From UBA11612 sp965228575 (GTDB lineage: Bacteria > Pseudomonadota > Alphaproteobacteria > Rhodospirillales > Rhodospirillaceae): a stretch of DNA of 64,000 bases. The stretch spans positions 1 through 64,000 of the forward strand of contig CBDDHW010000070.1 in NCBI GenBank assembly GCA_965228575.1, given 5' to 3'. The notes beneath the pieces were generated by a model, which saw nothing but the letters and a program-made list of their open reading frames with translations, made no database searches and had not been told where the DNA came from. Below, in pieces: positions 45,763 through 55,911 of the stretch (its first letter is position 1; each line of letters starts with the position of its first letter). Both the position numbers and the translations under genes were made by a program.

Positions 45763-47804
45763 CACCTCAGTTCAATGAGATAATTTCGCGCTGGATCAAC
45801 ATGGACGTGATCATCGGGCCCTGCAAACAGTGTCGTCGTCTCTTCTTCAATAATCAATGGCCCTTGTAATTTCTGACCTGCGCCTAAATCATTCCCGCGG
45901 TAAACGGGAATGTCTTTCCAACCGTGTTTGCGATCCAGAAAAACCCGCCGTGTTAATGCGGCTTTAGGAGCGTCACCCGACTTTTCGAATTTCGGCACTG
46001 AAAGACCCGGCGCAGGCATAGCCGCAATGGCGCGCAGTGCGGATATGCGTATGGGCGTAATTGGTTTGATATGCCCATACAAACGCCGGTGCTCGGTCTC
46101 AAAAATTTTCTTAAGTGAATCCGTATCATCTACACCAGGAGTGTAGGGAACCTGCACAGATCGCATTTGACCTTTGTAGACGAGATCGAGAGCAAATCTT
46201 AGATCCAGGTCTTTAAGGTCGGACTCATTCGAGAATTCGGCCAATGCTGACTCTTTTAAGTCATCAAAAAGGGACTGAAGACCCGCCAGCTCCTCATTCG
46301 CCAAGGGCCCATCCAAAACCCGGTAGAGATCGTGGCGAATATCGCTTTCGAGCATTCCGAGCGCGCAAAACGCACCTGCATGACGCGGCACATAAACCCG
46401 GCGGCACCCAAGAGCACGGCCGACCGTTGCGCCGTGCATGGGCCCAGCGCCACCTGCTGCAACCAAGGTATAACGCGCGGGATCAAGACCGCGCTTAACG
46501 CTGATTTCTTCGACCGCATGCAGGAGATTTTGCTCAAGCAATTGCACCATACCGATGGCGGCGTCCTCAACATTGAGATTTAGCGGTGCGGCGACCCCGT
46601 CTTTACATGCCGTGAGCGCGCGTTCTGCATCGATAACAACCGATCCGTCGCCGATAGGGCCGCTTCGCATCCGACCGAGAACAACAAGAGCGTCAGTGGT
46701 CGTCGCATCCGTCCCGCCGCGCCCGTAACACGCGGGGCCCGGCATCGCGCCCGCACCTTGAGGACCACATTTTAGCAATCCCGCATCGTCAACGGAGGCG
46801 ATCGTTCCCCCGCCAGCACCAACGGTATGAATATCAACAGAGGGCATAGAGACGTGATAGCCGCCAAGATTAAATCCATCGACGAGCTGTGCCTGGCCGT
46901 CTTGAAGCATGCTGACGTCACAGCTGGTCCCGCCGATCTCCATGGTGATGAGGTTGTTGCTTTCGCAAAGCCGGCCATAATATTGCATCGCGCCAACACC
47001 GGCGGCGGGCCCGGACAGACACAGAGCGACCGGCGCCTTGGCAATGCGGTCAAGACCTATGGCGCCGCCATTGCTTTGAATAAGAGTGATGTCACCGCGG
47101 TATCCTAACTCGCGCAATTTTTGCCCAAGAGCTTCGAGGTAGGAAATAACGCGGCGGCGAATATATGCATCAACAACTGTCGTCGACCCGCGCTCGTACT
47201 CGCCAACGATTGGCGCAAGCCGGGAGGACAGCGAAACCGAAAGATGTGAGGCTTCGCTTTGAATAATCTCAGCGGCCTCTTCTTCATGCTCGCCGTTGAC
47301 ATAGGCATTCAAAAAACAAATAGCGATTGCATCGACATCCCGCGGCGCAAAGGCTTCTACGGCACGGCGTACATCGTCAGGCACCAAAGGCGCCAATATC
47401 TTACCTTGGGCATCAATGCGTTCCTGAACGCCCAGTCGTAAATGACGGGGAACCAGGGGTTCGGCGAACGGCGTGCGATGATCCCAGGGGTTTTCGCGAA
47501 TGCCGCGGCGAATTTCCAAGCTGTCGCGAAATCCTTTAGTGGTGAGCATGCCCACTTTCGCGCCTTTGCGCTCAAGCACAGTATTCGTTGCGATTGTGGA
47601 GCCATGGACGAACCAACGGCATTGGCTCAAGAGATCACCAATAGAAATTTCCAAACCGTTTGCCGCGGAGTTCAGCGCATTCAACACGCCGAGGCTCGGA
47701 TCATCCGGCACCGATGGGACTTTGAAAACCTCAATAGCTTGATCCAACCGATCTACAACAAGATCGGTAAAGGTGCCGCCCACATCGACGCTGATCCTAA
47801 TCAT
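45762..47804 (-). CDS. hyuA: hydantoinase A/oxoprolinase subunit HyuA
   Basis: A 680-residue ATP-binding subunit with the actin-like phosphate loop at the N-terminus (RISVDVGGTFTDLVVD), HGSTIATNTVLERKGAK, and METGGTSCD-like block reading MEIGGTSCDVSM, followed by VGAGGGTIA and PACYGRGGTDATTTDA. ATP hydrolysis drives ring opening in this family. It overlaps DUF1028 by 4 bp upstream and touches hyuB downstream, so the three are translated as a unit. Confidence 0.95.
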   Translation of the reverse strand: MIRISVDVGGTFTDLVVDRLDQAIEVFKVPSVPDDPSLGVLNALNSAANGLEISIGDLLSQCRWFVHGSTIATNTVLERKGAKVGMLTTKGFRDSLEIRRGIRENPWDHRTPFAEPLVPRHLRLGVQERIDAQGKILAPLVPDDVRRAVEAFAPRDVDAIAICFLNAYVNGEHEEEAAEIIQSEASHLSVSLSSRLAPIVGEYERGSTTVVDAYIRRRVISYLEALGQKLRELGYRGDITLIQSNGGAIGLDRIAKAPVALCLSGPAAGVGAMQYYGRLCESNNLITMEIGGTSCDVSMLQDGQAQLVDGFNLGGYHVSMPSVDIHTVGAGGGTIASVDDAGLLKCGPQGAGAMPGPACYGRGGTDATTTDALVVLGRMRSGPIGDGSVVIDAERALTACKDGVAAPLNLNVEDAAIGMVQLLEQNLLHAVEEISVKRGLDPARYTLVAAGGAGPMHGATVGRALGCRRVYVPRHAGAFCALGMLESDIRHDLYRVLDGPLANEELAGLQSLFDDLKESALAEFSNESDLKDLDLRFALDLVYKGQMRSVQVPYTPGVDDTDSLKKIFETEHRRLYGHIKPITPIRISALRAIAAMPAPGLSVPKFEKSGDAPKAALTRRVFLDRKHGWKDIPVYRGNDLGAGQKLQGPLIIEEETTTLFAGPDDHVHVDPARNYLIELR

Positions 47805-48544
47805 GGACGGTACGGAAATTTATCGCTGCCGCCTCGGGAGGCGGGCACGGGCTTACCGTAGGTTCGCTCCAATCCAAGTTTTTTGAACTGATCTTTGACC
47901 CTTGGCACGTTGGGGTTGCGGTTGCGTTCTTCGTAGTAGGGAAGAAGGGGTGCATACCAATCAAAAATACGCCGCAGTTCGGCGACCGGTTCGTCGCAAA
48001 TGTCCACGCGCAAATCGCAGCGGGAAACGGACTGATCGCCGAAGGATAAAATAGCGGCTGAAGTTTGCCCTTCGTCTTGTCCTCCGGCATCGCGCCCGGC
48101 TTCAACGGCACACATTAATCGTTCTTCAAGGGTATCTGTTTCCTTGTCATGAAAACCCTCGGCTATCGCCTCAATAACCTGCGGGCCGACAATAAGGTTG
48201 CCCATGGCGACGAAATTCTCTCCGGTTATATGACCGGCCCATTGCATATTATCCTCGCCAGTAAACGCGGACGACCGTCCTTCGTTGTCGACAATTCCAA
48301 TTTGACGTTTGCCCGGCCAATCATCACTCGATGTCACTTCTGTTATGACCTTGCGCGGGCTGTATCCTTGTTCGAGCAACCGCAAGCTCAACGCACCTAG
48401 GCGCGGTTCAGCAATTGCTTGAAACGCAATCGCGCCAGCATGGGAGACGAACGAACAGCGACTACCCACCGCAGGAGAACTGGTCGCCATCGCAACGCCG
48501 CGATGACCTGTTCGCGGGCACCGGCCAACAATCGTAAAAGTCAT
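47801..48544 (-). CDS. DUF1028 family protein
   Basis: A 247-residue protein of the DUF1028 family, whose fold resembles Ntn-hydrolases. It begins MTFTIVGRCPRTGHRGVAMATSSPAVGSRC and has QIGIVDNEG and GHITGENFVAMGN. Members often sit with hydantoinase or amidohydrolase and ABC genes, as here, and are thought to be amide hydrolases. It overlaps potA and hyuA by 4 bp each. A short relic of a second copy lies at 42711-42797. Confidence 0.9.
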   Translation of the reverse strand: MTFTIVGRCPRTGHRGVAMATSSPAVGSRCSFVSHAGAIAFQAIAEPRLGALSLRLLEQGYSPRKVITEVTSSDDWPGKRQIGIVDNEGRSSAFTGEDNMQWAGHITGENFVAMGNLIVGPQVIEAIAEGFHDKETDTLEERLMCAVEAGRDAGGQDEGQTSAAILSFGDQSVSRCDLRVDICDEPVAELRRIFDWYAPLLPYYEERNRNPNVPRVKDQFKKLGLERTYGKPVPASRGGSDKFPYRP

Positions 48545-49668
48545 GAAACATCCTTTTCTTGTGCATATGTCCCAGGCAAGGGGAGGGCGTCATCATCGCG
48601 CCACCCAAAGGTAATGGTGTCGCCAACGTCGACCGTCGGTGGTCCCGAGCTGCTGACGATCAGTGAGGTTCCGTTCGCCTCGATCTCAATACGCGTGAAC
48701 GCGCCCAGGAAAGATGTCGCGCGAACTGTGCCCTGTCCTTTCGATAAATCGTCTGCCGGATTCGTCACTATGGTTTCGGGCCGGATGGCAATTGTGACGT
48801 CATCGCCTACAGAAAACGCACCGCTCTGAATGGTAAGCTCGCCGATAGGTGTTGTCGCGCGAGATGTTCCCCCGGCGGCTGACGAAATTTGCCCCGGAAT
48901 GAGATTTGTCTCACCGATGAAGTCGGCCACGTAAGAGCTAGCCGGACGTTGATAAATATCTTGCGGCGTACCCACTTGTACAATGCACCCTTTTTCCATC
49001 ACGACAATAACGTCAGAAAGGTTCATAGCCTCTTCCTGATCGTGGGTGACGTAAATGAAGGTTATGCCGACGTCCCTTTGCAAAGCCTTGAGTTCGTTTT
49101 GCATGCGCCGGCGCATCTTTAAGTCCAAGGCACCAAGCGGTTCATCGAGCAATAGAACCCGAGGCTGAGTTACCAGCGCGCGGGCGAGCGCGACCCGTTG
49201 TTGTTGTCCGCCGGACAATTGATGGGGATATTTTTCAGCATGTTCGGTAAGGCCCAGATTGCTGAGCATGGCCGCGACCCGTTCACTGATCTCCGCTTTT
49301 TTTACGCCGTCCATACGCAGACCAAAGGCGACATTGCGGTTGACCGTCATGTGCGGGAAGAGAGCATAACTTTGAAAAACCATACGTGTGTGCTGGCCGG
49401 GCTCATCCCCTTTGACAAGATCGCCTGCGACAAGCACGTCTCCGGCGTCGGGCCATTCAAAGCCGCCGATCATGCGCAGGGTTGTCGTTTTGCCGCACCC
49501 AGACGGACCCAAGAGGGTTACGAACTGACCGGCCTCAACGTCCAAATCTATCCCGGCAACCGCTTCGAACTGGCCAAAGCGTTTAACGACGCCGCGCAGC
49601 TGAACATCTAGGCGGCCTGCATTGTCTTGGTGCTCGGGCTCGCTCACGCGGCTTTCACCTCGTTCCAA
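48541..49668 (-). CDS. PotA-like ABC transporter ATP-binding protein
   Basis: A 375-residue ATPase of the spermidine/putrescine family with Walker A GPSGCGKTT, signature LSGGQQQRVALARAL, Walker B VLLLDEPLGALD and a C-terminal TOBE domain (IRPETI, TSFLGAFTRIE). It energises the PotB/PotC-like permeases encoded at 50764-52421. The frame opens at 49668, but a GTG at 49647 overlaps the binding-protein stop as GTGA and is a likely start. The substrate is probably not a polyamine given the hydantoinase genes downstream. Confidence 0.94.
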   Translation of the reverse strand: MERGESRVSEPEHQDNAGRLDVQLRGVVKRFGQFEAVAGIDLDVEAGQFVTLLGPSGCGKTTTLRMIGGFEWPDAGDVLVAGDLVKGDEPGQHTRMVFQSYALFPHMTVNRNVAFGLRMDGVKKAEISERVAAMLSNLGLTEHAEKYPHQLSGGQQQRVALARALVTQPRVLLLDEPLGALDLKMRRRMQNELKALQRDVGITFIYVTHDQEEAMNLSDVIVVMEKGCIVQVGTPQDIYQRPASSYVADFIGETNLIPGQISSAAGGTSRATTPIGELTIQSGAFSVGDDVTIAIRPETIVTNPADDLSKGQGTVRATSFLGAFTRIEIEANGTSLIVSSSGPPTVDVGDTITFGWRDDDALPLPGTYAQEKDVS

Positions 49669-50738
49669 ATTTCATTCCAGCGCGATCTGTCTTTTGGAAC
49701 GCCCTTGAAGGTCAACCTGGACACCGCCTTGGGGTCAATGCCAAGCTCGGTCACCAGTTCTGGTTCAAGGCGATCGACAGCGGCTTGTGATGATGGGGCA
49801 TATCCTAAATACCGGGCCATCAGTTCACCGTATTCGGGGCCGATGGTGAAATTGGCGTAGTCTTCGACCAGCGAAAGATTGCGGGTTCCCTTAACCGCTG
49901 AGATCGCCTCACTCCAGCCAATGGCGCCTTCCTTCGGCCAAACCCAACCAACATCGATGCCCGCTTTGCGTAAAGGCGCAATTAAGGTGAGAAAACTCCA
50001 TGCGACGACGATTTCGCCGGAGGCGAGCATGTTTTGGACGTCCGCGATGTTCTTCCAGTACGAGCGAACCAGAGGTTTTTGAGAAATCAAAAGTTTCTTT
50101 ACCTCTTGAAGTTCCTTTTCCTCCATGTCGTAGGGTTTTTCGATGCCAAGTCTCAGGGCTGCAAGGCCCAGAGAATCTTCCGGTTCATCGCGGAGCGCGA
50201 TACGGCCTTTCCATTTGGGGTCGAACAATGGGTCCATAGAATCGATATCGCCGGTTACCGCGCGGTTGAAGGCGATGGCATTTGCGCCCCAAACAAAGGG
50301 CACGCCGTAGAGTTTTCCATCAACCGACCACTGGGGCAGGGCGCGAAACTCTTCGAAGAGGGTATCGATATGCGTGAACTTCGCGGGATTGAGCGGTTCA
50401 ATCAGGCCGGCTCTAACAGCTAGCGAAATGTAATTCTGAACGGGCACGATCATGTCGTACAGACGCGTTCCGCCGCCGCGCAGTTTCGCCATCATTTCAT
50501 CCGAACTGCTATAGAAGGTCGGCCGCAGTTCTAAATTCATGCGCTTTTTCGCATCTTCAATAAATGGCCGCTCACCCCAACTCGACCAGGTGAAATAGTT
50601 GAGTGTTCGATCTTGAGCCAAGGCGCTTGATGCATTTGCAGCCAGTGCGGATGTCCCCACGCCAATTGTCCCAAGTGCGCGCAGCGCTTGGCGCCGGGAC
50701 ATCCCCGCTGGAAGCAATAAATTAATATGATCCGCCAT
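49644..50738 (-). CDS. PotD-like extracellular solute-binding protein
   Basis: A 364-residue periplasmic binding protein with a twin-arginine-like signal (MSRRQALRALG, then a hydrophobic stretch to SSALAQ). The mature part starts DRTLNYFTWSSWGE and has FVWGANAIAFN, as in PotD-type proteins. It delivers the ligand to the PotBC-like permease. The ligand is unknown; gene context suggests a cyclic amide or ureide. The pseudogene at 42798-43885 is its paralogue. Confidence 0.92.
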   Translation of the reverse strand: MADHINLLLPAGMSRRQALRALGTIGVGTSALAANASSALAQDRTLNYFTWSSWGERPFIEDAKKRMNLELRPTFYSSSDEMMAKLRGGGTRLYDMIVPVQNYISLAVRAGLIEPLNPAKFTHIDTLFEEFRALPQWSVDGKLYGVPFVWGANAIAFNRAVTGDIDSMDPLFDPKWKGRIALRDEPEDSLGLAALRLGIEKPYDMEEKELQEVKKLLISQKPLVRSYWKNIADVQNMLASGEIVVAWSFLTLIAPLRKAGIDVGWVWPKEGAIGWSEAISAVKGTRNLSLVEDYANFTIGPEYGELMARYLGYAPSSQAAVDRLEPELVTELGIDPKAVSRLTFKGVPKDRSRWNEIWNEVKAA

Positions 50739-50763
50739 ACGTCTTTTCCTTGCCGTCTCTACC

Positions 50764-51570
50764 TTAGGTCTTCTTGGCCGAATTCATCGATTGTGTACGC
50801 TGAATAATAACCTGCGCAATCCCCGCCATAATACAGCTCACCACCACCGTCAGGGTGGCGATTGCGTTGATTTCCGGTGTTATCCCAAACCTCAGCATCG
50901 ACCATATCACCATGGGAAGCGTGTTATCAGTCCCGGTTGTAAAAAACGTGACCACAACCTCGTCAAACGAGAGTGTAAAAGAAATAAGAGCACTGGTCAG
51001 AATAGCGGGCGCCAGCATAGGTAGGGTGATTTCCCGCAAAATTGTAAACGTTCCTGCGCCGAGGTCTCGCGCAGCTTCTTCCAAAGACAGATCAAAGCCG
51101 ATCAGCCGGGCCGAAATCACCAGAAAGACATAGGGAAAAGCGACAACCGTATGTCCGAATATGACTGTGGTCAGTGATAAATTGACCTGCGCCAAATTGT
51201 AAAAGCTCAGCAGTGCAATTCCGAGAATGAGATGGGGAACCATAATCGGCAGGCTCGCGCCCGACCGCAGGGCGTTTCGCCAGCGCGGGGCGTAGCGATG
51301 GGCGCCCGTTGCCGCGCTTACGCCCAAGGCCGTCGCCAAAACGACAGTCGCGGCAGCAACGATCAAACTGTTTATGAGGGCGTCGTGAAAGGCGCTGTTT
51401 GTGGCCAGGCGTTCGTACCAGGCTAAGGTAAAACCGCTGATCGGAAAGATACTGATCTCAGAGGTATTGAAGGAAAACAACGCGACAAGAAACAAGGGCG
51501 CAAAAAGAAACAGCAGGACAAGCCCGGTCCAGGCAGCGAGTAAAACGTTTGGTGAAATTAACCGGCGCAT
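50764..51570 (-). CDS. PotC-like ABC transporter permease
   Basis: A 268-residue permease with six transmembrane helices and the EAA loop LEEAARDLGAGTFTILREITLPMLAPAI-type sequence that docks on the ATPase. I start at MRRLISPN (51570), 2 nt after the potB stop, because the longer frame lies inside potB. It forms the membrane channel with the PotB-like partner. Confidence 0.92.
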   Translation of the reverse strand: MRRLISPNVLLAAWTGLVLLFLFAPLFLVALFSFNTSEISIFPISGFTLAWYERLATNSAFHDALINSLIVAAATVVLATALGVSAATGAHRYAPRWRNALRSGASLPIMVPHLILGIALLSFYNLAQVNLSLTTVIFGHTVVAFPYVFLVISARLIGFDLSLEEAARDLGAGTFTILREITLPMLAPAILTSALISFTLSFDEVVVTFFTTGTDNTLPMVIWSMLRFGITPEINAIATLTVVVSCIMAGIAQVIIQRTQSMNSAKKT

Positions 51571-51572
51571 AG

Positions 51573-52421
51573 TCAGGTTGTCCCCGCAGGCCGGCCCGCG
51601 CGAAGCAGAACAACCGCGATAACAAGAATGATGGCCATGATCGCAAGCGACATCGCCGAGCCGAGAGGGTAGTCGTATGCCGCGCCAAATTGTTGCGCGA
51701 CCATGCTGCCAATCAGAATGCTTCGCGTTCCGCCCAAAAGTTCCGGGGTCACGAATGATCCCATCGATGGAATAAAGACAAAAAGGCACCCGGTGGCGAC
51801 GCCCGGCAAGCTGAGCGGTAGCGTGACCTTGAGAAACGTCTGCCATCTGCCGCCGCCAAGATCTTTCGCCGCTTCAAGGATGGTAGGGTCGAGTTTCTCC
51901 AACACGGCGTAAAGCGGCAAAATAAGGAACGGCATATATATGTGCACCAGCGCAAGCGTAACGGCGAAGTCGCTATAGAGCAGCCATGTAATGGGTTCAT
52001 CGGTTAATCCCACCGCCTGGAGCGCCTGGTTGATCGCCCCGTTGGTGCCAAGGATCAGCATCCATGCGTAGGTGCGCACGAGGTAGCTCGTCCATAGTGG
52101 CAGAATTACGAGAACGACCAGCGTTAAGCGGAACCGATTTGTTTTGCGCGCGAGGTAATAGGCAACCGGGTAGCCGATGCAAAGCGAGATGAGAGTTACC
52201 AATAGTGAGATTTTGATCGTTCGCCAGAAAACCGTGAGGTAGAGCGGCCTGAAGAGCTTCTCGTAATTGTCTAAAGTGAAATCCGAGACGATGTTGTAAT
52301 CGACCACCTTCCAAAAACTGAGGAGGACGATGGCGATCATCGGCAGCACAAAGAACGCGCCAATCCACAGGGCCGGCGGTCCAAGGAATGCGGACGCGGC
52401 AAGGGCATTCCGAGCCCTCAC
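51573..52421 (-). CDS. PotB-like ABC transporter permease
   Basis: A 282-residue permease with six transmembrane helices and the EAA motif ILEAAKDLGGGRWQTFLKVTLP. It is the first gene of the seven-gene leftward operon potB-potC-potD-potA-DUF1028-hyuA-hyuB, so the operon promoter should lie in the 166 bp at 52422-52587, shared with the end of the sensor kinase gene; I could not fix the promoter elements. Confidence 0.92.
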   Translation of the reverse strand: MRARNALAASAFLGPPALWIGAFFVLPMIAIVLLSFWKVVDYNIVSDFTLDNYEKLFRPLYLTVFWRTIKISLLVTLISLCIGYPVAYYLARKTNRFRLTLVVLVILPLWTSYLVRTYAWMLILGTNGAINQALQAVGLTDEPITWLLYSDFAVTLALVHIYMPFLILPLYAVLEKLDPTILEAAKDLGGGRWQTFLKVTLPLSLPGVATGCLFVFIPSMGSFVTPELLGGTRSILIGSMVAQQFGAAYDYPLGSAMSLAIMAIILVIAVVLLRAGRPAGTT

Positions 52422-52587
52422 AATGAGGATCCTACATGAGGTGCTGTGGTCATAGTACTGGCCACGTCTTTAGCCGTCCTTTGAGAAATTTACACGCCAG
52501 ATGAGACGCTAACACCCCGCTCGGTCTTGAGGAAGGGCAGGAGGGAAAAGAGAAGTAGAATTTGCGCAAGCGGTGCAGGAGAGAGAG

Positions 52588-54687
52588 CTATGCACTGGAA
52601 CTGCCGCTCAGGCGTTTTGCGATGGCGTCATCGGTTGCGGGTATTGCGTCCAAAATCTCATTCAATAACGATTCGCAGTTTTCAAATGATTTTGCCTCAA
52701 GAATGCGCGCCGCCAAATTGCCAATGCGCAGCGCGCCGTACTGTAAGCACAGCCCTTTCAACGCATGGGCGGCTTTTTGAAACCCGTCGAAATCTTCATC
52801 GGCCTTCGATTGAAGTAGCCGGTTCTTATAGTCCTGAATGTTTTCTCGCGTCATCTGCAGCATCGAATTCAAGGCGTCTTCGCCAATCATGCCTGACAAC
52901 TCATCTAGTATTTTTTTGTCGAGAATTTCCGGCTTCTCTATTTCGCTGGTTTCACCGGCCGCTGCTGTATCAATTTGTGCATCTGGGGCGTCATCATGGT
53001 CTTGCGCTGGCGCGTAGCGCTTGAGCTGCGCGGACAGCTCGTTCCAATTGACCGGTTTGCTGATAAGGTCGGTCAGGCCCGAGGCCCGATACGCCTCGCG
53101 GCTCTCCGGAACAATATCAGCCGTTAGAGCAATGATGGGTATTTCGCGCGCCGGATGATCGAGTGCGCGTATAGCCTGGGTTGCCGTTACTCCATCCATC
53201 TCCGGCATCTGCATATCCATGAGAACGATGTGGTAGGAGCTTTCCTGAACGGCTTCGAGGGCGAGCGCGCCGTTGTCAACGGTTTTGACCCTATGCCCCC
53301 ATCGCGTGAGCATCGATTCAAGAAGAAAACGTGTGGCTTCGTTGTCGTCAGCGACCAGAACGTTCAAGCTGCGGGAGACCGCCAAATTTGGCGCGCCGGG
53401 CTGTTCGGTGTTTATGAGCGTCGCGGTTCGATCCTCGAACACAGGCACGGTAAACGCAAACGTTGAACCTTGACCAAGAGTTGAAGAGACCGAAATTTCA
53501 CCGCCCATCAGTTTCAGAAGGCTGCTGCTAATCGACAAGCCGAGGCCAGTTCCTCCAAACCGGCGCGATATGCCGGCATCGGCTTGCATAAACGGCTGGA
53601 ACAAGCCTTTCTGCTGTTCAGGCGTCATACCTATGCCTGTATCGGCAACCTGAAATAAGAGAGCGGTTTGATTATTCTGCCTGGCTTGTTTTGATGCGCG
53701 AACTGCAACGGTGCCGCGTTCGGTGAATTTGATGGCATTGCCGATGATGTTGTGTAGAACGCGGCGGATATGCGTGGGATCGCCAATAAAATTGGATTTG
53801 AGATCAGAGGAAATATCGATTTTCAGCTCAATGTTTTTCTGCGCCGCGAGCGGCTGCAAGAGATCGTAGAGGTCTGAAATAAGCTGATGCGCATTAAAGG
53901 GGATGCGCTCGATTGTGACTTGTTCGGCTTCGATCTTTGAAAAATCGAGAATGTCATTGAGGAGCCCGAGCAGATGGTTACCCGCTTTTGAGATGCGCGA
54001 GATTTTGTTGTGGTGATCTGGCGACAGTTTTTCGCTTAAGAGCAAATCCGATATTCCAAGCACAGCGGTGAGCGGCGTGCGCAATTCATGGCTCATCATG
54101 GCTAGAAATTCGGATTTAGCTTCATTCGCCTTTTCAGCGACCAGCCTGCGCGCTTCAAGAATTTGCCGAAACTTGGTGATCGCAATCATCGGCCCAATAG
54201 CTGCAATTGCAATACGCGACGCGTTGGTGAGCCACTGGGTCAATGTTTGAGGAGGCAAGTCGGGCGTGGGAAGAAGACCCGAGCTGAACACAAAATAAAT
54301 GGAGAACGCCGCGCCGACGCACACGGCGATGGCGACCACTCCCATTCTCTCGCCAAAAAAAACACCGGTCATAATCGCCGCGGCGACGAAGAACGTCAGA
54401 GCATAGGGTGTGCCGAAAAGCAGATGACCCGTGACGCCGCCCGCGAAGTACAGAAAAATCACCAAGCCCGCGCGAAACCAAAACGGTATTTTGTGGCGTG
54501 CAAAGGTGACGATACCCACTGCAGACACCAGAACAACCGTAACTGTCGTTGCTGGCTGCCAGCCCTGTTCGATCACACGCGACAAGCTTGCAAGACCAGA
54601 CAAGGACGCGAGCGCAAACATCCACCACAGCGTTGCGTTGCAGACATCGGACCTAACATCCGTAAGCGTCTTTTGTTCCAGTGCCAT
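52588..54687 (-). CDS. hybrid sensor histidine kinase with REC and Hpt domains
   Basis: A 699-residue membrane sensor. Five or six transmembrane helices (about 20-175) are followed by HisKA with His200 in MMSHELRTP, a HATPase domain (NIIGNAIKFTERG, DTGIGM, GGTGLGL), a receiver domain (VADDNEATR, VLMDMQMPEMDG; phospho-Asp in the latter) and a C-terminal Hpt domain (AAHALKGLC). All phosphorelay steps up to Hpt are in one protein; no partner response regulator with an output domain is encoded nearby. The membrane input domain has no known ligand. Confidence 0.95.
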   Translation of the reverse strand: MALEQKTLTDVRSDVCNATLWWMFALASLSGLASLSRVIEQGWQPATTVTVVLVSAVGIVTFARHKIPFWFRAGLVIFLYFAGGVTGHLLFGTPYALTFFVAAAIMTGVFFGERMGVVAIAVCVGAAFSIYFVFSSGLLPTPDLPPQTLTQWLTNASRIAIAAIGPMIAITKFRQILEARRLVAEKANEAKSEFLAMMSHELRTPLTAVLGISDLLLSEKLSPDHHNKISRISKAGNHLLGLLNDILDFSKIEAEQVTIERIPFNAHQLISDLYDLLQPLAAQKNIELKIDISSDLKSNFIGDPTHIRRVLHNIIGNAIKFTERGTVAVRASKQARQNNQTALLFQVADTGIGMTPEQQKGLFQPFMQADAGISRRFGGTGLGLSISSSLLKLMGGEISVSSTLGQGSTFAFTVPVFEDRTATLINTEQPGAPNLAVSRSLNVLVADDNEATRFLLESMLTRWGHRVKTVDNGALALEAVQESSYHIVLMDMQMPEMDGVTATQAIRALDHPAREIPIIALTADIVPESREAYRASGLTDLISKPVNWNELSAQLKRYAPAQDHDDAPDAQIDTAAAGETSEIEKPEILDKKILDELSGMIGEDALNSMLQMTRENIQDYKNRLLQSKADEDFDGFQKAAHALKGLCLQYGALRIGNLAARILEAKSFENCESLLNEILDAIPATDDAIAKRLSGSSSA

Positions 54688-54895
54688 TACAGTGCGTTTC
54701 GATCCATGAAATTAGGGGAAGATTTGATGATTGTTTGTGGATTTTGAGAAGGGTGTTGTCTCGTGCATCCGGCTTTGCAGTAGTCTATGCCTTTATTTGC
54801 GCCCCAATCACTAAAACACTTTACCTTATCCGGTGTTTAAAAATTTAATGCGGTGCGTGTTTTGGCATCGTGTACTTAAAAGGTTAGCAAAAGAT

Positions 54896-55894
54896 ATGGA
54901 TTTAACTCGATTTCCCCGCATTCGATTGGCTCATCTTCCAACACCCCTGGAGCCCATGTCCAGGTTGACCAAGCATCTTGGCGGGCCGAGATATTGGATC
55001 AAGAGAGATGACTGTACGGGCCTTGCCACCGGGGGGAACAAGACGCGCAAACTTGAGTTTCTGATGGCCGATGCCCTGGCCTCCGGCGCCGATACCATTG
55101 TCACGCAAGGTGCAACCCAATCGAACCATGTGCGGCAAACGGCCGCTGCTGCTGCAAAGTTGGGATTGGCGTGTCATATCATTTTGGAAGACCGAACCGG
55201 GTATACCGAGGACGCGTACCAAGCGAACGGCAACGTCCTGCTAGATCATATTTTCGGCGCGACCATATCAAAATGCGCCGATGGCACCGACATGAACGCG
55301 GAGATGGAGGGTGTCGCCGTTGACCTCAAAAAGAAAGGCAAGGTGCCCTATATTATTCCCGGCGGCGGATCGAATCCCATTGGAGCCTTGGGGTATGTGA
55401 ACGCGGCTTTTGAGCTTATTGCGCAAGCCAATGATATGGACCTTAAAATCGCGCATGTGGTTCTTGCAACGGGAAGTGCGGGAACCCACGCGGGGTTTGT
55501 CGCAGGCTTTGCCGCAATGCATTGCGCGATTCCTATTTTGGGCATTGGCGTTCGCGCTCCAAAAGAGCAGCAAGAGCAATCGGTTTTTAACTTAGCCGAA
55601 CGCACCGCCGAACACATGGGTATGCCCGGCATCGTGAAACGAGAGCAGGTGGTTGCCAATACCGATTACATCGGGCCGGGATATGGATTGCCAACGGATG
55701 GAATGATCGATGCCATCAAACTCGTTGCGCGGCTTGAAGGCATTTTGCTTGATCCGGTCTATAGCGGAAAGGCGATGGACGGGCTCATTGATCTCACGCA
55801 GAAAGGTGAATTGGAGAAGGACTCAGACGTTGTGTTTTTGCACAGTGGAGGGGCCGTGGGCCTTTTCGGATATCCCGGCTTTTTTAAGGAATAA
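54896..55894 (+). CDS. D-cysteine desulfhydrase/ACC deaminase-like PLP enzyme
   Basis: A 332-residue fold-type II PLP enzyme. It begins MDLTRFPRIRLAHLPTPLEPMSRL, has YWIKRDDCTGLATGGNKTRKLEFL with the PLP lysine in GGNKTRK, and QGATQSNHVRQTAAAA. This is the D-cysteine desulfhydrase/ACC deaminase subfamily, which acts on D-amino acids or the cyclopropane amino acid. The start is the conserved Met at 54896, 21 codons into the open frame. It fits with the D-amino acid genes to the right. Confidence 0.92.
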   Translation: MDLTRFPRIRLAHLPTPLEPMSRLTKHLGGPRYWIKRDDCTGLATGGNKTRKLEFLMADALASGADTIVTQGATQSNHVRQTAAAAAKLGLACHIILEDRTGYTEDAYQANGNVLLDHIFGATISKCADGTDMNAEMEGVAVDLKKKGKVPYIIPGGGSNPIGALGYVNAAFELIAQANDMDLKIAHVVLATGSAGTHAGFVAGFAAMHCAIPILGIGVRAPKEQQEQSVFNLAERTAEHMGMPGIVKREQVVANTDYIGPGYGLPTDGMIDAIKLVARLEGILLDPVYSGKAMDGLIDLTQKGELEKDSDVVFLHSGGAVGLFGYPGFFKE

Positions 55895-55911
55895 GCGAAA
55901 CGTGTGCAGCG

